Origin: Oscillospiraceae bacterium
GTDB lineage: Bacteria; Bacillota; Clostridia; Oscillospirales; Ruminococcaceae
Length of the DNA stretch: 64,000 nt
Assembly: GCA_024404875.1 (NCBI GenBank)
Contig: JAKSPK010000007.1
Coordinates: 1-64,000 of the forward strand
Reading direction: 5' to 3'
Shown here: one piece after another, positions 6,840 through 15,948 of the stretch
Numbering within the stretch: the stretch's first letter is position 1
How the letters are laid out: every line of letters begins with the position of its first letter
The notes under the pieces: model-generated
Told to the model about the DNA's origin: nothing
Database searches by the model: none
Seen by the model: only the letters and a program-made list of their open reading frames with translations
Program-made: the position numbers and the translations under genes

Positions 6840-9269
6840 ATGAATGCAGCAGCCGTTATTGAACGCAGTCCGGTTCTGCGCTATCTGCTGCGGGCGCAGC
6901 ACATCCCGCTGATCTTCTCCGTGACGATCGTTTCGGGTATTTTCTATCACTATGCACCGGAATACACATGGCTCTGGATCCTGCTTTCACTTGGAATCCA
7001 GTGGCTGCTGTTCCGGCTGTTTGATTATGTCAAAAAGCATCCGGTCATCGGCGGCGCGGCCTATATCGCAGTTGGAACGGCCTTTGTCATGGCCGCGTCC
7101 ATCTTTATGTCGCTCGGTCATGAGACACCGCCTTTTGCGCCGGAGGATCCGTATCTGCGGCTGGACTTTATGGTCTGGTTTCTCACGCCGCAGAGCGTTC
7201 TGACTGTGAAATTTCCGGGCTATACGATTGCGATGTTCATACTGTTTACGATGTTCATTGCGACAACGGCTTATTATTTCACATTTGTGCGGTACCGCGT
7301 TCTGATGTCCTTTGTGGTCATGGTCTTCCCCTTTGCGATCTATGCGAAGGAGAATGAAGATATGCCGATTCCGATGATTATCATTCTGCTGGTCTGCTAT
7401 TTCTCTGTTATGATCTACTGCCGGCAGGCACACGCGGAGAGCAGTGATGTCTATCAGCGCTATGCGCCGGATGCGGTCAGTCATCTGAAAACACCGCCGA
7501 AAACTTCTCCCTATGCAAAGGTTACGCCGGAGATCGTGGACGGCAGATTCTTTCAGTCGATCGGCATTTTCATCGCGGCATCTACGATCCTTGTTCTGGT
7601 TGTGCCGAAACCGGAGATCGAGGCAGACCGTGCTGTTTTTGATACGATGATCGACTTGTCCTCGCTGTCTGATTATCTGGAAAACGCGATCCGCGGCTTT
7701 ACGGAAAGCTCCGACAGCGGCGATAACTTTAACACAGGCTATTCGCGGACGCTGTATTATGCGAATGCGGATGAACCGCTGAATCTGCGGATGCGGACAT
7801 TTACCAATTATCACTACGACAAGGATGAGTGGACGGCAGCGGCGTATGATAAAATGCCGGAGCAGTCGGATCCGGCGTATGTGGAGCAGGACGGTTTTTA
7901 TACGCTAGCTTCGCAAACCGATCCGCAGGAGCTGGAAAATCTGCTGCGAAAAACGGCACAGGCACATCCGGACTTCGCGGAGCAATATGGTCTGACGGAG
8001 TTTGCGGCGCAGCCGGCAGTTCCGCAGGATTATTATCACAATCTCCGCATCAGGTCGGCTACCTACAACTATTTCACATTCCCCTCGGCAGCCTATTTGC
8101 AGCGCGCAAAGCTGCTTGACGGCACCGTTCGTCCGCCGATGCTCTATCAGAGCGGGAACAGCATTCTGTTCCGCTATCAGCAGTCGCGGACATTCCAGCA
8201 GGAATATGAGATGGATTACCTCTCGCCGGGATATTTCGGCAGTGAGACTGCGCAGGCACTCATTCACGCGGTTGATCCCGATGAATGGCTCAATCTGCTC
8301 TCGGATGCGACGCTTCGGTATTCGGAGGGAGAGGACAGCATGATGCTGTTATCTGCGCTGGATGAGGCGATCGAGGCAACATACCTTAATCATACAGTCG
8401 TGAGCGAAACTCCGGACAATATCAAAATGCTTGCAGAGCAGATTACTGCCGGCATTGACAATCCCTACGACAAGGCTATGGCGATCTCCGATCATTTGAA
8501 ATTCTCCGGTGAGTACATCTATTCGCTGTCATATCAGTTTGCAGAGGATGACAACCTCGAAACATTCCTGTTCCGGAACAAAATCGGCGTTTGCCGGCAG
8601 TATGCAGGCGCAATGGTCGAGCTTTGCCGTGCTGTCGGACTGACTGCGCGGTATGTCGAAGGTTATGCAATGGTCGATAAAGATACGCGGCCGTTTGTCA
8701 GTTCCGACAGCACTTATGTCATTACGACCGAACACGGTCATGCTTTTGTGGATGTGTATATCCCAGGTGCAGGCTGGGTGCAGTTCAATCCGACAGCAAA
8801 CGCTGATATCGTTCCGACAACGCGCGGCGCAAGAATGACCAGAGCGCTGCAATACTCCGGACTGATCCTGTTCGGTGCGGCGATGCTTTTCGTCGTGCTT
8901 ACGGTATGGATCATACCGATGGTCGCGGAGTTCCTGTTCCGGCGGAAATACCGGAGGCAGATGGATGCGGCAGTGGTGCAGGCGGCATTTGTGCGGCTGC
9001 GGAAGCAGTGGAAGGCGGATCCCGCCGAGACAGCGCATGATCTCTGCGCAAAGCAGGAGGAGTTCCTCGGCGTTCGCTTGCAGGAGCTTTGCAGCGGATT
9101 TGAGGAGACGGTCTATGCAGACAAATGCTCCCGTGAGACCGCAGAGCGCGTCTTTGCGGAATACTGCGCCGCATATGATGCCTATAACCCGGCAGTCCGA
9201 CGCAAGCGCAGGCTTGCGCGTGCAGCGCGGAAGGCAGCCGACGCGATGAATCCCTCACGCTCAGCATAA
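6840..9269 (+). CDS. Transglutaminase-like membrane protein (TgpA/DUF3488-like)
   Basis: 809 residues; GAAAGGGGGG precedes ATG 6840. The N-terminal ~200 residues contain about six membrane segments. A large extracytoplasmic part follows, with a transglutaminase-like core at about residues 540-650: the nucleophilic Cys is in GVCRQYAGAM (near residue 584), the His in TEHGHAFVDVY (near 632) and the Asp-like partner in the following FNPT stretch. A further membrane helix (LILFGAAMLFVVLTVWII) lies near residue 680 and a basic cytoplasmic tail ends the protein. Third gene of the moxR/DUF58 operon; probably a cell-surface protease or crosslinking enzyme. Confidence 0.9.
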   Translation: MNAAAVIERSPVLRYLLRAQHIPLIFSVTIVSGIFYHYAPEYTWLWILLSLGIQWLLFRLFDYVKKHPVIGGAAYIAVGTAFVMAASIFMSLGHETPPFAPEDPYLRLDFMVWFLTPQSVLTVKFPGYTIAMFILFTMFIATTAYYFTFVRYRVLMSFVVMVFPFAIYAKENEDMPIPMIIILLVCYFSVMIYCRQAHAESSDVYQRYAPDAVSHLKTPPKTSPYAKVTPEIVDGRFFQSIGIFIAASTILVLVVPKPEIEADRAVFDTMIDLSSLSDYLENAIRGFTESSDSGDNFNTGYSRTLYYANADEPLNLRMRTFTNYHYDKDEWTAAAYDKMPEQSDPAYVEQDGFYTLASQTDPQELENLLRKTAQAHPDFAEQYGLTEFAAQPAVPQDYYHNLRIRSATYNYFTFPSAAYLQRAKLLDGTVRPPMLYQSGNSILFRYQQSRTFQQEYEMDYLSPGYFGSETAQALIHAVDPDEWLNLLSDATLRYSEGEDSMMLLSALDEAIEATYLNHTVVSETPDNIKMLAEQITAGIDNPYDKAMAISDHLKFSGEYIYSLSYQFAEDDNLETFLFRNKIGVCRQYAGAMVELCRAVGLTARYVEGYAMVDKDTRPFVSSDSTYVITTEHGHAFVDVYIPGAGWVQFNPTANADIVPTTRGARMTRALQYSGLILFGAAMLFVVLTVWIIPMVAEFLFRRKYRRQMDAAVVQAAFVRLRKQWKADPAETAHDLCAKQEEFLGVRLQELCSGFEETVYADKCSRETAERVFAEYCAAYDAYNPAVRRKRRLARAARKAADAMNPSRSA

Positions 9270-9271
9270 AG

Positions 9272-9328
9272 ACAATACCGCACAGAGCCGATGTTACAGA
9301 GGCGCACGCTCAGGACTCTGTGCGGCGC
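9272..9328. repeat. Short hairpin repeat (GGCAATACCGC family), copy 2
   Basis: CAATACCGCACAGAG opens the element. CCGCACAGAG (9278-9287) pairs perfectly with CTCTGTGCGG (9316-9325). It lies between the transglutaminase gene and deoB and has no T-run, so it is not an ordinary terminator. Confidence 0.65.
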
Positions 9329-9364
9329 TGCTCTGACAGATACATTATACAGGAGGAAACTGAT

Positions 9365-10519
9365 ATGGCAAGGCGCGTTTTTCTGATCGTGCTCGACAGC
9401 TGCGGCTGTGGTGCGCTGCCGGATGCAGAGCGCTTCGGTGATGCCGGAACACATACGCTTCGTTCCTGCTGCGATTCCGGAAAGCTCTGCGTGCCGAATA
9501 TGCAGAAAATGGGACTGTTCAATATTGACGGAATCGGCTGCGGCGAACCTGTTCCGGCACCGTCCGCCGTTTACGGCAAATGCGCGGAGCGCTCCGCAGG
9601 CAAGGACACAACGACCGGTCACTGGGAGATTGCCGGACTGATCTCGACTGTCCCGATGAAAACCTATCCGGATGGCTTTCCGCAGGAAGTTCTCGATGCG
9701 CTGCGGGCGGCATCCGGCCGTGAGATCCTCTGTAATCTGCCCTATTCCGGTACAGAGGTCATCCGCGATTATGGCAGGGCGCATCTGGAGACCGGCGCAC
9801 TGATCGTCTATACCTCCGCAGACAGCGTTTTGCAGATCGCTGCGCATGAGGACCTTGTTCCCGTGCCGGAGCTTTATCGTATCTGCGAAAAGGCGCGGGA
9901 GATCATGCAGGGTGAATACGCGGTCGGGCGCATCATTGCACGGCCATTTGTCGGCCAGTACCCCGATTTTCAGCGTACACCGCGCCGGCATGATTATTCT
10001 GTTTCACCCTTTGCACCAACGATGCTTGACAGGCTTCAGGCGGCAGGAAAGCAGGTGATCTCGGTTGGCAAGATCGCGGATATCTTTAACGGACAGGGCA
10101 TTTCCGAGGGACACCGCACTGTCTCCAACGATGACGGCATGGGCAAGACGATCCAGCTTGCAGCGCGGGATTTCGAGGGACTATGCTTTGTCAATCTGGT
10201 GGAATTTGACAGCTCATACGGACACCGGCGCGACATTGCCGGCTATACGGCAGCGCTGAATGCGTTTGATGCGCAGCTCGGCGCACTGCTGCTGCAGCTT
10301 CGTGACGACGATCTTCTGATTCTGACTGCCGATCATGGCTGTGATCCGGCTGCGCACGGAACCGATCATACCCGCGAATATACTCCGCTGTTGGCTTACG
10401 GAAAGCAGGTCAGTCCGGCGAATATCGGCATCCGCAGCAGCTTTGCGGATATCGGTCAGACAGTCTGTGCATGGCTTGGGGTGGAGGCAGATGCATTCGC
10501 GGGAGAGCGGATCTTCTGA
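9365..10519 (+). CDS. deoB: Phosphopentomutase
   Basis: 384 residues, of typical DeoB length. Interconverts (deoxy)ribose 1- and 5-phosphate in nucleoside salvage. ATG 9365 follows AGGAGG at 9350-9355; a longer frame from 9320 starts inside the hairpin repeat and is rejected. Alkaline-phosphatase-superfamily metal sites are visible: VLDSCGCGALPDA at the N-terminus, the phosphorylated Thr region KDTTTGHWE, FDSSYGHRRD, and LTADHGCDPAAHGTDHTREYTP (split between Asp and His ligands) near the C-terminus. Apparently a single-gene unit, with no purine phosphorylase or deoxyribose aldolase gene beside it. Confidence 0.95.
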   Translation: MARRVFLIVLDSCGCGALPDAERFGDAGTHTLRSCCDSGKLCVPNMQKMGLFNIDGIGCGEPVPAPSAVYGKCAERSAGKDTTTGHWEIAGLISTVPMKTYPDGFPQEVLDALRAASGREILCNLPYSGTEVIRDYGRAHLETGALIVYTSADSVLQIAAHEDLVPVPELYRICEKAREIMQGEYAVGRIIARPFVGQYPDFQRTPRRHDYSVSPFAPTMLDRLQAAGKQVISVGKIADIFNGQGISEGHRTVSNDDGMGKTIQLAARDFEGLCFVNLVEFDSSYGHRRDIAGYTAALNAFDAQLGALLLQLRDDDLLILTADHGCDPAAHGTDHTREYTPLLAYGKQVSPANIGIRSSFADIGQTVCAWLGVEADAFAGERIF

Positions 10520-10659
10520 ATCCAGCAAGGCGTGATAAGCAGAGCGATATACAGAAGCTGCACAAGCATCTCACGAAAATCAGAGGCCTCTGCGCGGAGA
10601 TCTGCAGTCGGATACCGGCTTGCATTGCTGCTTCGCGGAGCATAAGGAGTAAACTGCAA

Positions 10660-11235
10660 ATGGAAAAGGTATTCTGGAACGGCGGCGCATTGCTCGCGCC
10701 GGTGCCGCCCGTGCTGGTCACCTGCGGCACAATGGAGCAGCCGAATATTATGACGGCCGCATGGACAGGCATCTGCTGTACGCATCCGCCGATGACATAT
10801 ATCTCCGTGCGCCCGACGCGCCATTCCTACGGCATCATCAAGGAGAGCGGCGAATTTGCGCTGAATCTGCCGACGACGGCGCTTGTCCGTGCAGTGGATT
10901 TCTGCGGTGTACGGTCGGGGCGCGATATCGACAAGATCGCAAAATGCGGACTGCATCTTCTCATGCCGGAGCACGGCAATGTGCCTGTGCTGGCGGAATC
11001 GCCTGTGAGCCTTTCGTGCCGCGTGACACAGATCATCCCGCTCGGCTCGCATGATATGTTTCTGGCGGAGATCATCGGGACGGCAGCGGACAGCCGCTAT
11101 GTGGACAGCAAGGGTCGGCTGAATCTGCAGCAGAGCGGTCTGTTGGCCTATGCACATGGGGAATACTTTGCGCTTGGACGCAAATGCGGTGATTTCGGAT
11201 ATTCCGTCCGCAAAAAGCCGAAGACGAAAAAATGA
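10660..11235 (+). CDS. Flavin reductase-like (FMN-binding split-barrel) protein
   Basis: 191 residues; ATAAGGAG lies about 9 bases before ATG 10660. The pattern matches the flavin reductase-like/flavoredoxin family: NIMTAAWTGICCTHPP for the FMN phosphate loop, YISVRPTRHSYGII, and GEFALNLPT before the central helix, with GLLAYAHGEYFALG near the end. Members bind FMN and reduce flavins or act as electron carriers; the physiological partner is unknown here. The 140 bases between deoB and this gene show no clear promoter, so it may be read through from deoB. Confidence 0.85.
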   Translation: MEKVFWNGGALLAPVPPVLVTCGTMEQPNIMTAAWTGICCTHPPMTYISVRPTRHSYGIIKESGEFALNLPTTALVRAVDFCGVRSGRDIDKIAKCGLHLLMPEHGNVPVLAESPVSLSCRVTQIIPLGSHDMFLAEIIGTAADSRYVDSKGRLNLQQSGLLAYAHGEYFALGRKCGDFGYSVRKKPKTKK

Positions 11236-11412
11236 CATTACGCAGACGGCTATGATGTGTGCGATGAGAAATACGGGCAGGATCCCCGATTTATTAACAA
11301 TCGCTTGCCGGACAGCGGACATCAATTATTGACAAAAGCAGCGCGGTGTTTTGACAAATGACGCGGTCAGCCGGACGAAGATACATATCTGGGATAAAAA
11401 GGAAATCGGATT

Positions 11413-12570
11413 ATGGGAAGAAATAAAAAATTACAGGAGATCGACCTTTCACTGAATTCACTGGTCGTTTTCCGGAAGCTGCTGACGCATGAGGTCATTC
11501 TGCCGCTGCGGGCGCTGCTTGATACCGAAACAATGGATCCGATGATCCAGCTGCGGCAGTATACGGAATTTATATCGCGGCTCTATGCGCGCAGCACAAA
11601 TCTGACGGAATATGTATTCCGGCTGATCTGCGAGGATGACAATTTCTATGTGCGGGCGATTGCACGCGGCGAGGAGCCGGATGAAATGCTCCGCGCCTGT
11701 GTGCAGAGTGAGCTTGGCATTTTGCAGAGACTTGCGCGGATTCGTTCGCATGAGCTGCAAAAGGAGGTCTCCTATTACGGCGTGCTGCCGGAATGGAATA
11801 CCGCAGATATTGATTTTGGCGCGGAATATCATGCACGGATGCGCGAGATCGGCAAATACGGCTTCGGACAGTTTGCGCGTCATACGGTTTTCACGGTGCA
11901 GGAGGGCCGGATTGTTCCGGTACTGCATCCTGATTCTGTATCGCTTTCGGAGCTTTACGGCTACGAGGCGGAGCGGCAGCGCGTCATCAGCAACACTGCG
12001 GCGCTGCTCAGCAGCGGCAGAGCGCAGGATATTCTGCTTTTCGGCGGCACCGGTACGGGAAAGTCCGTGACGGTTAAGGCAGCTGCAAATTTCTTTGCAT
12101 CTGAAGGACTGCGGCTCATTGAGATCACACAGGAGCAGCTTTCGCAGATTCCTGCAGTGATCGAAGCAGTCTATGAGAATCCGCTGAAATTTATTATTTA
12201 TATCGACGACCTCGATCTGTCCGCTGATGACAGCGGAATGCGGACGCTAAAGGCATCGCTTGAGGGATCGGCGGCAGCCCGCGCAGGCAATACCGTCATC
12301 TATGCAACAAGCAGCGCGGTTACGGATGCGGAGCCCGAAAATCTGCCGGAGCCGATGCGGGGACTGGCGGCGCGCTTTGGTCTGCGGATCGGCTTCGGTG
12401 CGCAGCAGCAGACAGAGTATCTTGATTTTGTTGAGAAATACGCGGCGCAGTCCGGTCTGCAGGTGGAACCGGAGATACTGCGGCAGACTGCGGAGATTTA
12501 TGCAGCACAGCACGGCGGCTATTCTCCGCGTACGGCAAAGCAGATGATCGAACAGCTCGGAAACGGCTGA
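11413..12570 (+). CDS. DUF815-family AAA ATPase
   Basis: 385 residues. Walker A GGTGTGKS lies near residues 211-218, Walker B IYIDDLDL about 50 residues later, and a LKASLEGS stretch typical of DUF815 proteins follows. The N-terminal ~190 residues are helical and contain the family's usual region before the ATPase core. DUF815 proteins are conserved in bacteria, but their substrate is not established. AAAGGAAA precedes ATG 11413. The 177 bases upstream contain two TTGACA-like hexamers (around 11330 and 11352) but no convincing -10. Confidence 0.85.
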   Translation: MGRNKKLQEIDLSLNSLVVFRKLLTHEVILPLRALLDTETMDPMIQLRQYTEFISRLYARSTNLTEYVFRLICEDDNFYVRAIARGEEPDEMLRACVQSELGILQRLARIRSHELQKEVSYYGVLPEWNTADIDFGAEYHARMREIGKYGFGQFARHTVFTVQEGRIVPVLHPDSVSLSELYGYEAERQRVISNTAALLSSGRAQDILLFGGTGTGKSVTVKAAANFFASEGLRLIEITQEQLSQIPAVIEAVYENPLKFIIYIDDLDLSADDSGMRTLKASLEGSAAARAGNTVIYATSSAVTDAEPENLPEPMRGLAARFGLRIGFGAQQQTEYLDFVEKYAAQSGLQVEPEILRQTAEIYAAQHGGYSPRTAKQMIEQLGNG

Positions 12571-12602
12571 TGCTTTTCTGCCTGTTTTGTGAGTATTCGT
12601 TC

Positions 12603-12633
12603 GGCAATACCGCACAAAGCAGGCGGTATTGCC
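12603..12633. repeat. Short hairpin repeat (GGCAATACCGC family), copy 3
   Basis: GGCAATACCGC (12603-12613) and GCGGTATTGCC (12623-12633) form a perfect 11-bp stem with a 9-base loop. It is the shortest copy of the family, lying between the DUF815 gene and metG. Confidence 0.75.
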
Positions 12634-12768
12634 TTGGCTGAATCGCCGGAAGTGAACGGCAGCAGAATGAGATTTCCCCGGATCCCCCGGATCAGTCAAC
12701 AGGTACGAATTGTGCCGCAGCAGCGATAATATGATATACTCCGCGAAATTGTTGCCGGAGAAAAACGG

Positions 12769-12796
12769 AACCACGCAATGCGTGGTTGCTTTTTTT
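12769..12796 (+). terminator. Terminator hairpin just upstream of metG
   Basis: AACCACGC (12769-12776) pairs with GCGTGGTT (12780-12787), followed by TGC and seven T. Its 3' half overlaps the -35 box of the metG promoter. Confidence 0.85.
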
Positions 12797-12814
12797 ATGG
12801 AATTGTGATATAAT
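12786..12814 (+). promoter_or_regulatory. Promoter of metG
   Basis: TTGCTT at 12786-12791, 17-base spacer, TATAAT at 12809-12814, extended -10 TG. An earlier -10-like TATACT lies near 12735, so transcripts from that site would meet the terminator before metG. Confidence 0.75.
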
Positions 12815-12850
12815 AGATTTATTCCCTTGAATCAGAAAGGAGTCCTATAC

Positions 12851-14818
12851 ATGCATGAACCTTATTATCTGACAACTGCCATTGCCTACACCTCGCGCAA
12901 GCCGCATATCGGCAACACCTATGAGATCGTGATGACCGATGCGCTCGCCCGCTTCCGCAGAATGCAGGGCTATGATGTATATTTCCTGACCGGCACCGAT
13001 GAGCACGGTCAGAAGATCGAGGAGATCGCAAAGGAATCCGGCATTACGCCGCAGGAACACGTTGACAAGATCGCCGGCGAGATCCGCAGCATCTGCGATC
13101 TGCTCAACACCTCCTATAATCAGTTCATCCGCACGACCGATCCCACGCACACAAAGATTGTGCAGGATGTTTTCCAGCGGCTCTACGATCAGGGCGATAT
13201 CTATAAGGGCGAGTATGTCGGCAAATACTGCACGCCCTGTGAATCCTTCTGGACAGAATCGCAGCTTGTGGACGGCAAATGTCCGGACTGCGGCCGTGAG
13301 GTTCGTGATGCCAGAGAGGAGGCCTATTTCCTGAAGCTCTCCAAATATCAGAGCTGGATCGAAGAGTATATCGAGGAGCATCCGGATTTCATCTACCCGG
13401 AGGCGCGCAAGAAGGAAATGCTCAATAACTTCATTCGCAAGGGGCTTTCTGATCTCTGCGTTTCGCGTACGACGGTCAAATGGGGTATTCCGGTGCCGTT
13501 TGATCCGAATCATGTCATCTATATCTGGATTGATGCACTCTCGAACTATATTACTGCTCTTGGCTATGATGTCAACGGCAATCACGGCGAGTTGTTCAAA
13601 AAATACTGGCCGGCGGATGTCCATATCATCGGCAAGGATATTGTCCGGTTCCACAGCATTTACTGGGTCATCATGCTCCATGCACTCGGTGTGCCGATCC
13701 CGAAAAAGGTCTTCGGTCATCCGTGGATGCTGTTCGGCAGCGACAAAATGAGTAAGTCACGCGGCAACGTCATCTATGCAGATGAGCTGGTCGGAAAATT
13801 CGGCGTGGATGCTGTCCGCTACTATCTGCTCTCTGAGATGCCCTTTGCACAGGACGGCTCGATCACCTATGAGAATATGATCGAGCGCTTCAACTCCGAT
13901 CTTGCGAATACGCTCGGCAATCTCGTCAACCGCACGGTTGCTATGGTCAACAAATACTTCGGCGGCATCATTCCGGATGCAGAGCTGATTGCATCCGCGC
14001 CGGATGCGGAATGTGACACTGATCTCCGCGCAGTCGCTGAGGGTACGGCTGCAAAGCTGACGGAGCAGCTCGATGCATTCCATATCAGCGATGCCGTTGA
14101 AACAGTCATGACGCTGGCAAGCCGCTGCAATAAATATATCGACGAAACGGCACCGTGGGTGCTGGCCAAGAATCCTGACGACCGCCCGCGGCTCGCAAAG
14201 GCGATGTATAATCTGCTCTGCGGCATCCGAATTATCGGCGGTCTGCTGAAGCCGTTTATGCCGGAGACTGCGGAGAAGATCCTCGCACATACGCCGGCAT
14301 CCGATGCAGTCAAGGCGCTCGAATGCGAGCTGGATTGCTATAAGGTCTTTGACGGCGTGCAGCACGGTGCAGCTGTCGGCGAGGCAAAGCCGATGTTCGG
14401 CCGCATCAACGCAGAGGAATTCATCGCAGAGATGATCGCGGCACATCAGGCTGCGGCAGAGGAACCGGAAAATCCGGTCGCGCCTTTTGCGGAGCAGATC
14501 AGCATTGACGAATTTGCGAAATCGGATATCCGCGTCTGTGAGGTCAGAGCCTGCGAAAAGGTGAAGAAATCGAGCAAGCTGCTCTGTTTTCAGCTGTATG
14601 ACGGCATCGGCGAGCGGCAGGTGCTTTCCGGCATCGCAAAATACTATCAGCCGGAGGAATTAGTCGGGAAAAAGGTATTCTGTGTCGTCAATCTGAAGCC
14701 GGTCAAGCTCTGCGGTCTGGAAAGCTGCGGCATGATCTGCTCCGCGGAAGGTCCCGATGGAACGATCACCCTGCTGATCGCTGATGATGGCATCGCAGCA
14801 GGCAGCCGGCTCTGCTGA
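12851..14818 (+). CDS. metG: Methionyl-tRNA synthetase with C-terminal tRNA-binding domain
   Basis: 655 residues. GAAAGGAG precedes ATG 12851; the upstream in-frame start (12827) lies before this site and is rejected. The class I signature appears as KPHIGN near residues 14-19, and KMSKS lies near residue 299. A zinc-knuckle pair CTPC...CPDC lies in the connective region (around residues 130-148), so this is the zinc-binding form. From about residue 555 there is an OB-fold tRNA-binding domain (FAKSDIRVCEVRACEKVKKS, split here as the start of the fold), as in long Firmicute MetG. Charges initiator and elongator tRNA-Met. Confidence 0.97.
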   Translation: MHEPYYLTTAIAYTSRKPHIGNTYEIVMTDALARFRRMQGYDVYFLTGTDEHGQKIEEIAKESGITPQEHVDKIAGEIRSICDLLNTSYNQFIRTTDPTHTKIVQDVFQRLYDQGDIYKGEYVGKYCTPCESFWTESQLVDGKCPDCGREVRDAREEAYFLKLSKYQSWIEEYIEEHPDFIYPEARKKEMLNNFIRKGLSDLCVSRTTVKWGIPVPFDPNHVIYIWIDALSNYITALGYDVNGNHGELFKKYWPADVHIIGKDIVRFHSIYWVIMLHALGVPIPKKVFGHPWMLFGSDKMSKSRGNVIYADELVGKFGVDAVRYYLLSEMPFAQDGSITYENMIERFNSDLANTLGNLVNRTVAMVNKYFGGIIPDAELIASAPDAECDTDLRAVAEGTAAKLTEQLDAFHISDAVETVMTLASRCNKYIDETAPWVLAKNPDDRPRLAKAMYNLLCGIRIIGGLLKPFMPETAEKILAHTPASDAVKALECELDCYKVFDGVQHGAAVGEAKPMFGRINAEEFIAEMIAAHQAAAEEPENPVAPFAEQISIDEFAKSDIRVCEVRACEKVKKSSKLLCFQLYDGIGERQVLSGIAKYYQPEELVGKKVFCVVNLKPVKLCGLESCGMICSAEGPDGTITLLIADDGIAAGSRLC

Positions 14819-14930
14819 GTGCAGCAGACGCTCCGGCGGTATGTGCCCGTAACAGAAAATGAGTCTGCGCTCTGGTGTGCGCGGCATATGCATCCCCCCT
14901 GCATCATCATATGCGAAAGGAATGAATCCT

Positions 14931-15830
14931 ATGAAGAAAACAGCGGCTGCGTTCACCGCGGCTGTGCTGCTGCTGGCAGGCCTGCCGGTCTCTGCAGAGA
15001 GCGAAACGATGACGTTCCGGCTCTCTGCAGAACAGCAGTATTTCAGCAGAGATCAGCTGGCAGACGGTGATATCACGGTGCCAGGCGGCCTGTATATCGA
15101 CAATTATTCCGGCATCAACAAGCTCCGCGTCGTTCTGACTTCGGATGCGCCGCTGCATCTCGATAACGGTGATTTTGCCTGGGATACCTCAGATCCGTCG
15201 AAAAAGAATGTCCTGGCGTTTTTCAAGTCTTACAGCACAGCGATGTATACGCAGAAATCCGTGATCGACGATTCCGAGAATATCGCGACATTCATCGGGC
15301 CGGAGAATGACAAAGGCGGCAGCTTTATCCTGAATGGCGAGGTCAATCTGCCGGATGCACCGTTTGTGCGGTTTGATCTTCGTGTTCCGGCCGATACGCC
15401 CAGCGGCGATTACAGCTGCGGTATCAGCACATTTGTCAGGACAGAGGATATTGGCGGTGAGATCTTCCGCAATCCGGATTTCTATGCCTACAGCGAGGCC
15501 GGACAGCTTACGGAGGGCGAGGACATCCTGCTTCAGTCGTTTCCTGTCTCGGTGTATCTGCGCGGCGATGTGAACTGCGATGAAAAAGTCACGGTCGAGG
15601 ATGCGCAGGCGGCGCTGCTTTATTACACGGCAGTCATTTCGCATAAGGAGATGACCGAGGATGAGATTGCAGAGCTGTTCGGTACAAAGAGCATCCGTGC
15701 GGCGCAGAAGGCTGCTGATGCGTCTGCGGACGGCAGCTTTGATGTCGATGATCCGCAGGCCATTCTGCTCTATTACACGATGGGCATTACCGGAAAAACA
15801 GCCTCGTGGAGCGATATCTACGAAGCATGA
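14931..15830 (+). CDS. Secreted dockerin-type protein with N-terminal cohesin-like/unknown domain
   Basis: 299 residues. ATG 14931 is 10 bases after GCGAAAGG; an ATG at 14922 is too close to that site. A signal peptide covers about residues 1-23 (MKKTAAAFTAAVLLLAGLPVSA). The middle part is beta-rich and carries no catalytic motif I know. Two Ca-binding dockerin loops close the protein: DVNCDEKVTVEDAQAALLYY near residue 212 and DASADGSFDVDDPQAILLYY near 264, with a longer than usual linker between them. The protein probably attaches to a cohesin scaffold. No cohesin scaffoldin is recognised in the window. A terminator follows at 15837. Confidence 0.8.
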   Translation: MKKTAAAFTAAVLLLAGLPVSAESETMTFRLSAEQQYFSRDQLADGDITVPGGLYIDNYSGINKLRVVLTSDAPLHLDNGDFAWDTSDPSKKNVLAFFKSYSTAMYTQKSVIDDSENIATFIGPENDKGGSFILNGEVNLPDAPFVRFDLRVPADTPSGDYSCGISTFVRTEDIGGEIFRNPDFYAYSEAGQLTEGEDILLQSFPVSVYLRGDVNCDEKVTVEDAQAALLYYTAVISHKEMTEDEIAELFGTKSIRAAQKAADASADGSFDVDDPQAILLYYTMGITGKTASWSDIYEA

Positions 15831-15836
15831 ATCACG

Positions 15837-15882
15837 AAAAAGAGGGAAGCTGCCCGAAGCGGGCGGTTTCCCTCTTTTTTGT
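15837..15882 (+). terminator. Terminator after the dockerin gene
   Basis: AAGAGGGAA with inner GCCCG pairs with CGGGC and TTTCCCTCTT, then a T-run. Confidence 0.88.
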
Positions 15883-15887
15883 ATTCA

Positions 15888-15948
15888 AGGCAATCCCGCA
15901 CGGAGCTGTGAAGCCAAGCCGACAGACGGGCTTGGCGCGGTGCTGCCT
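15888..15948. repeat. Short hairpin repeat (GGCAATACCGC family), copy 4
   Basis: GGCAATCCCGCACGGAG opens the element and GCGGTGCTGCC closes it. An inner GCCAAGCC/GGCTTGGC stem lies at about 15913-15936. It separates the dockerin gene from the convergent ABC exporter gene. Confidence 0.6.
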
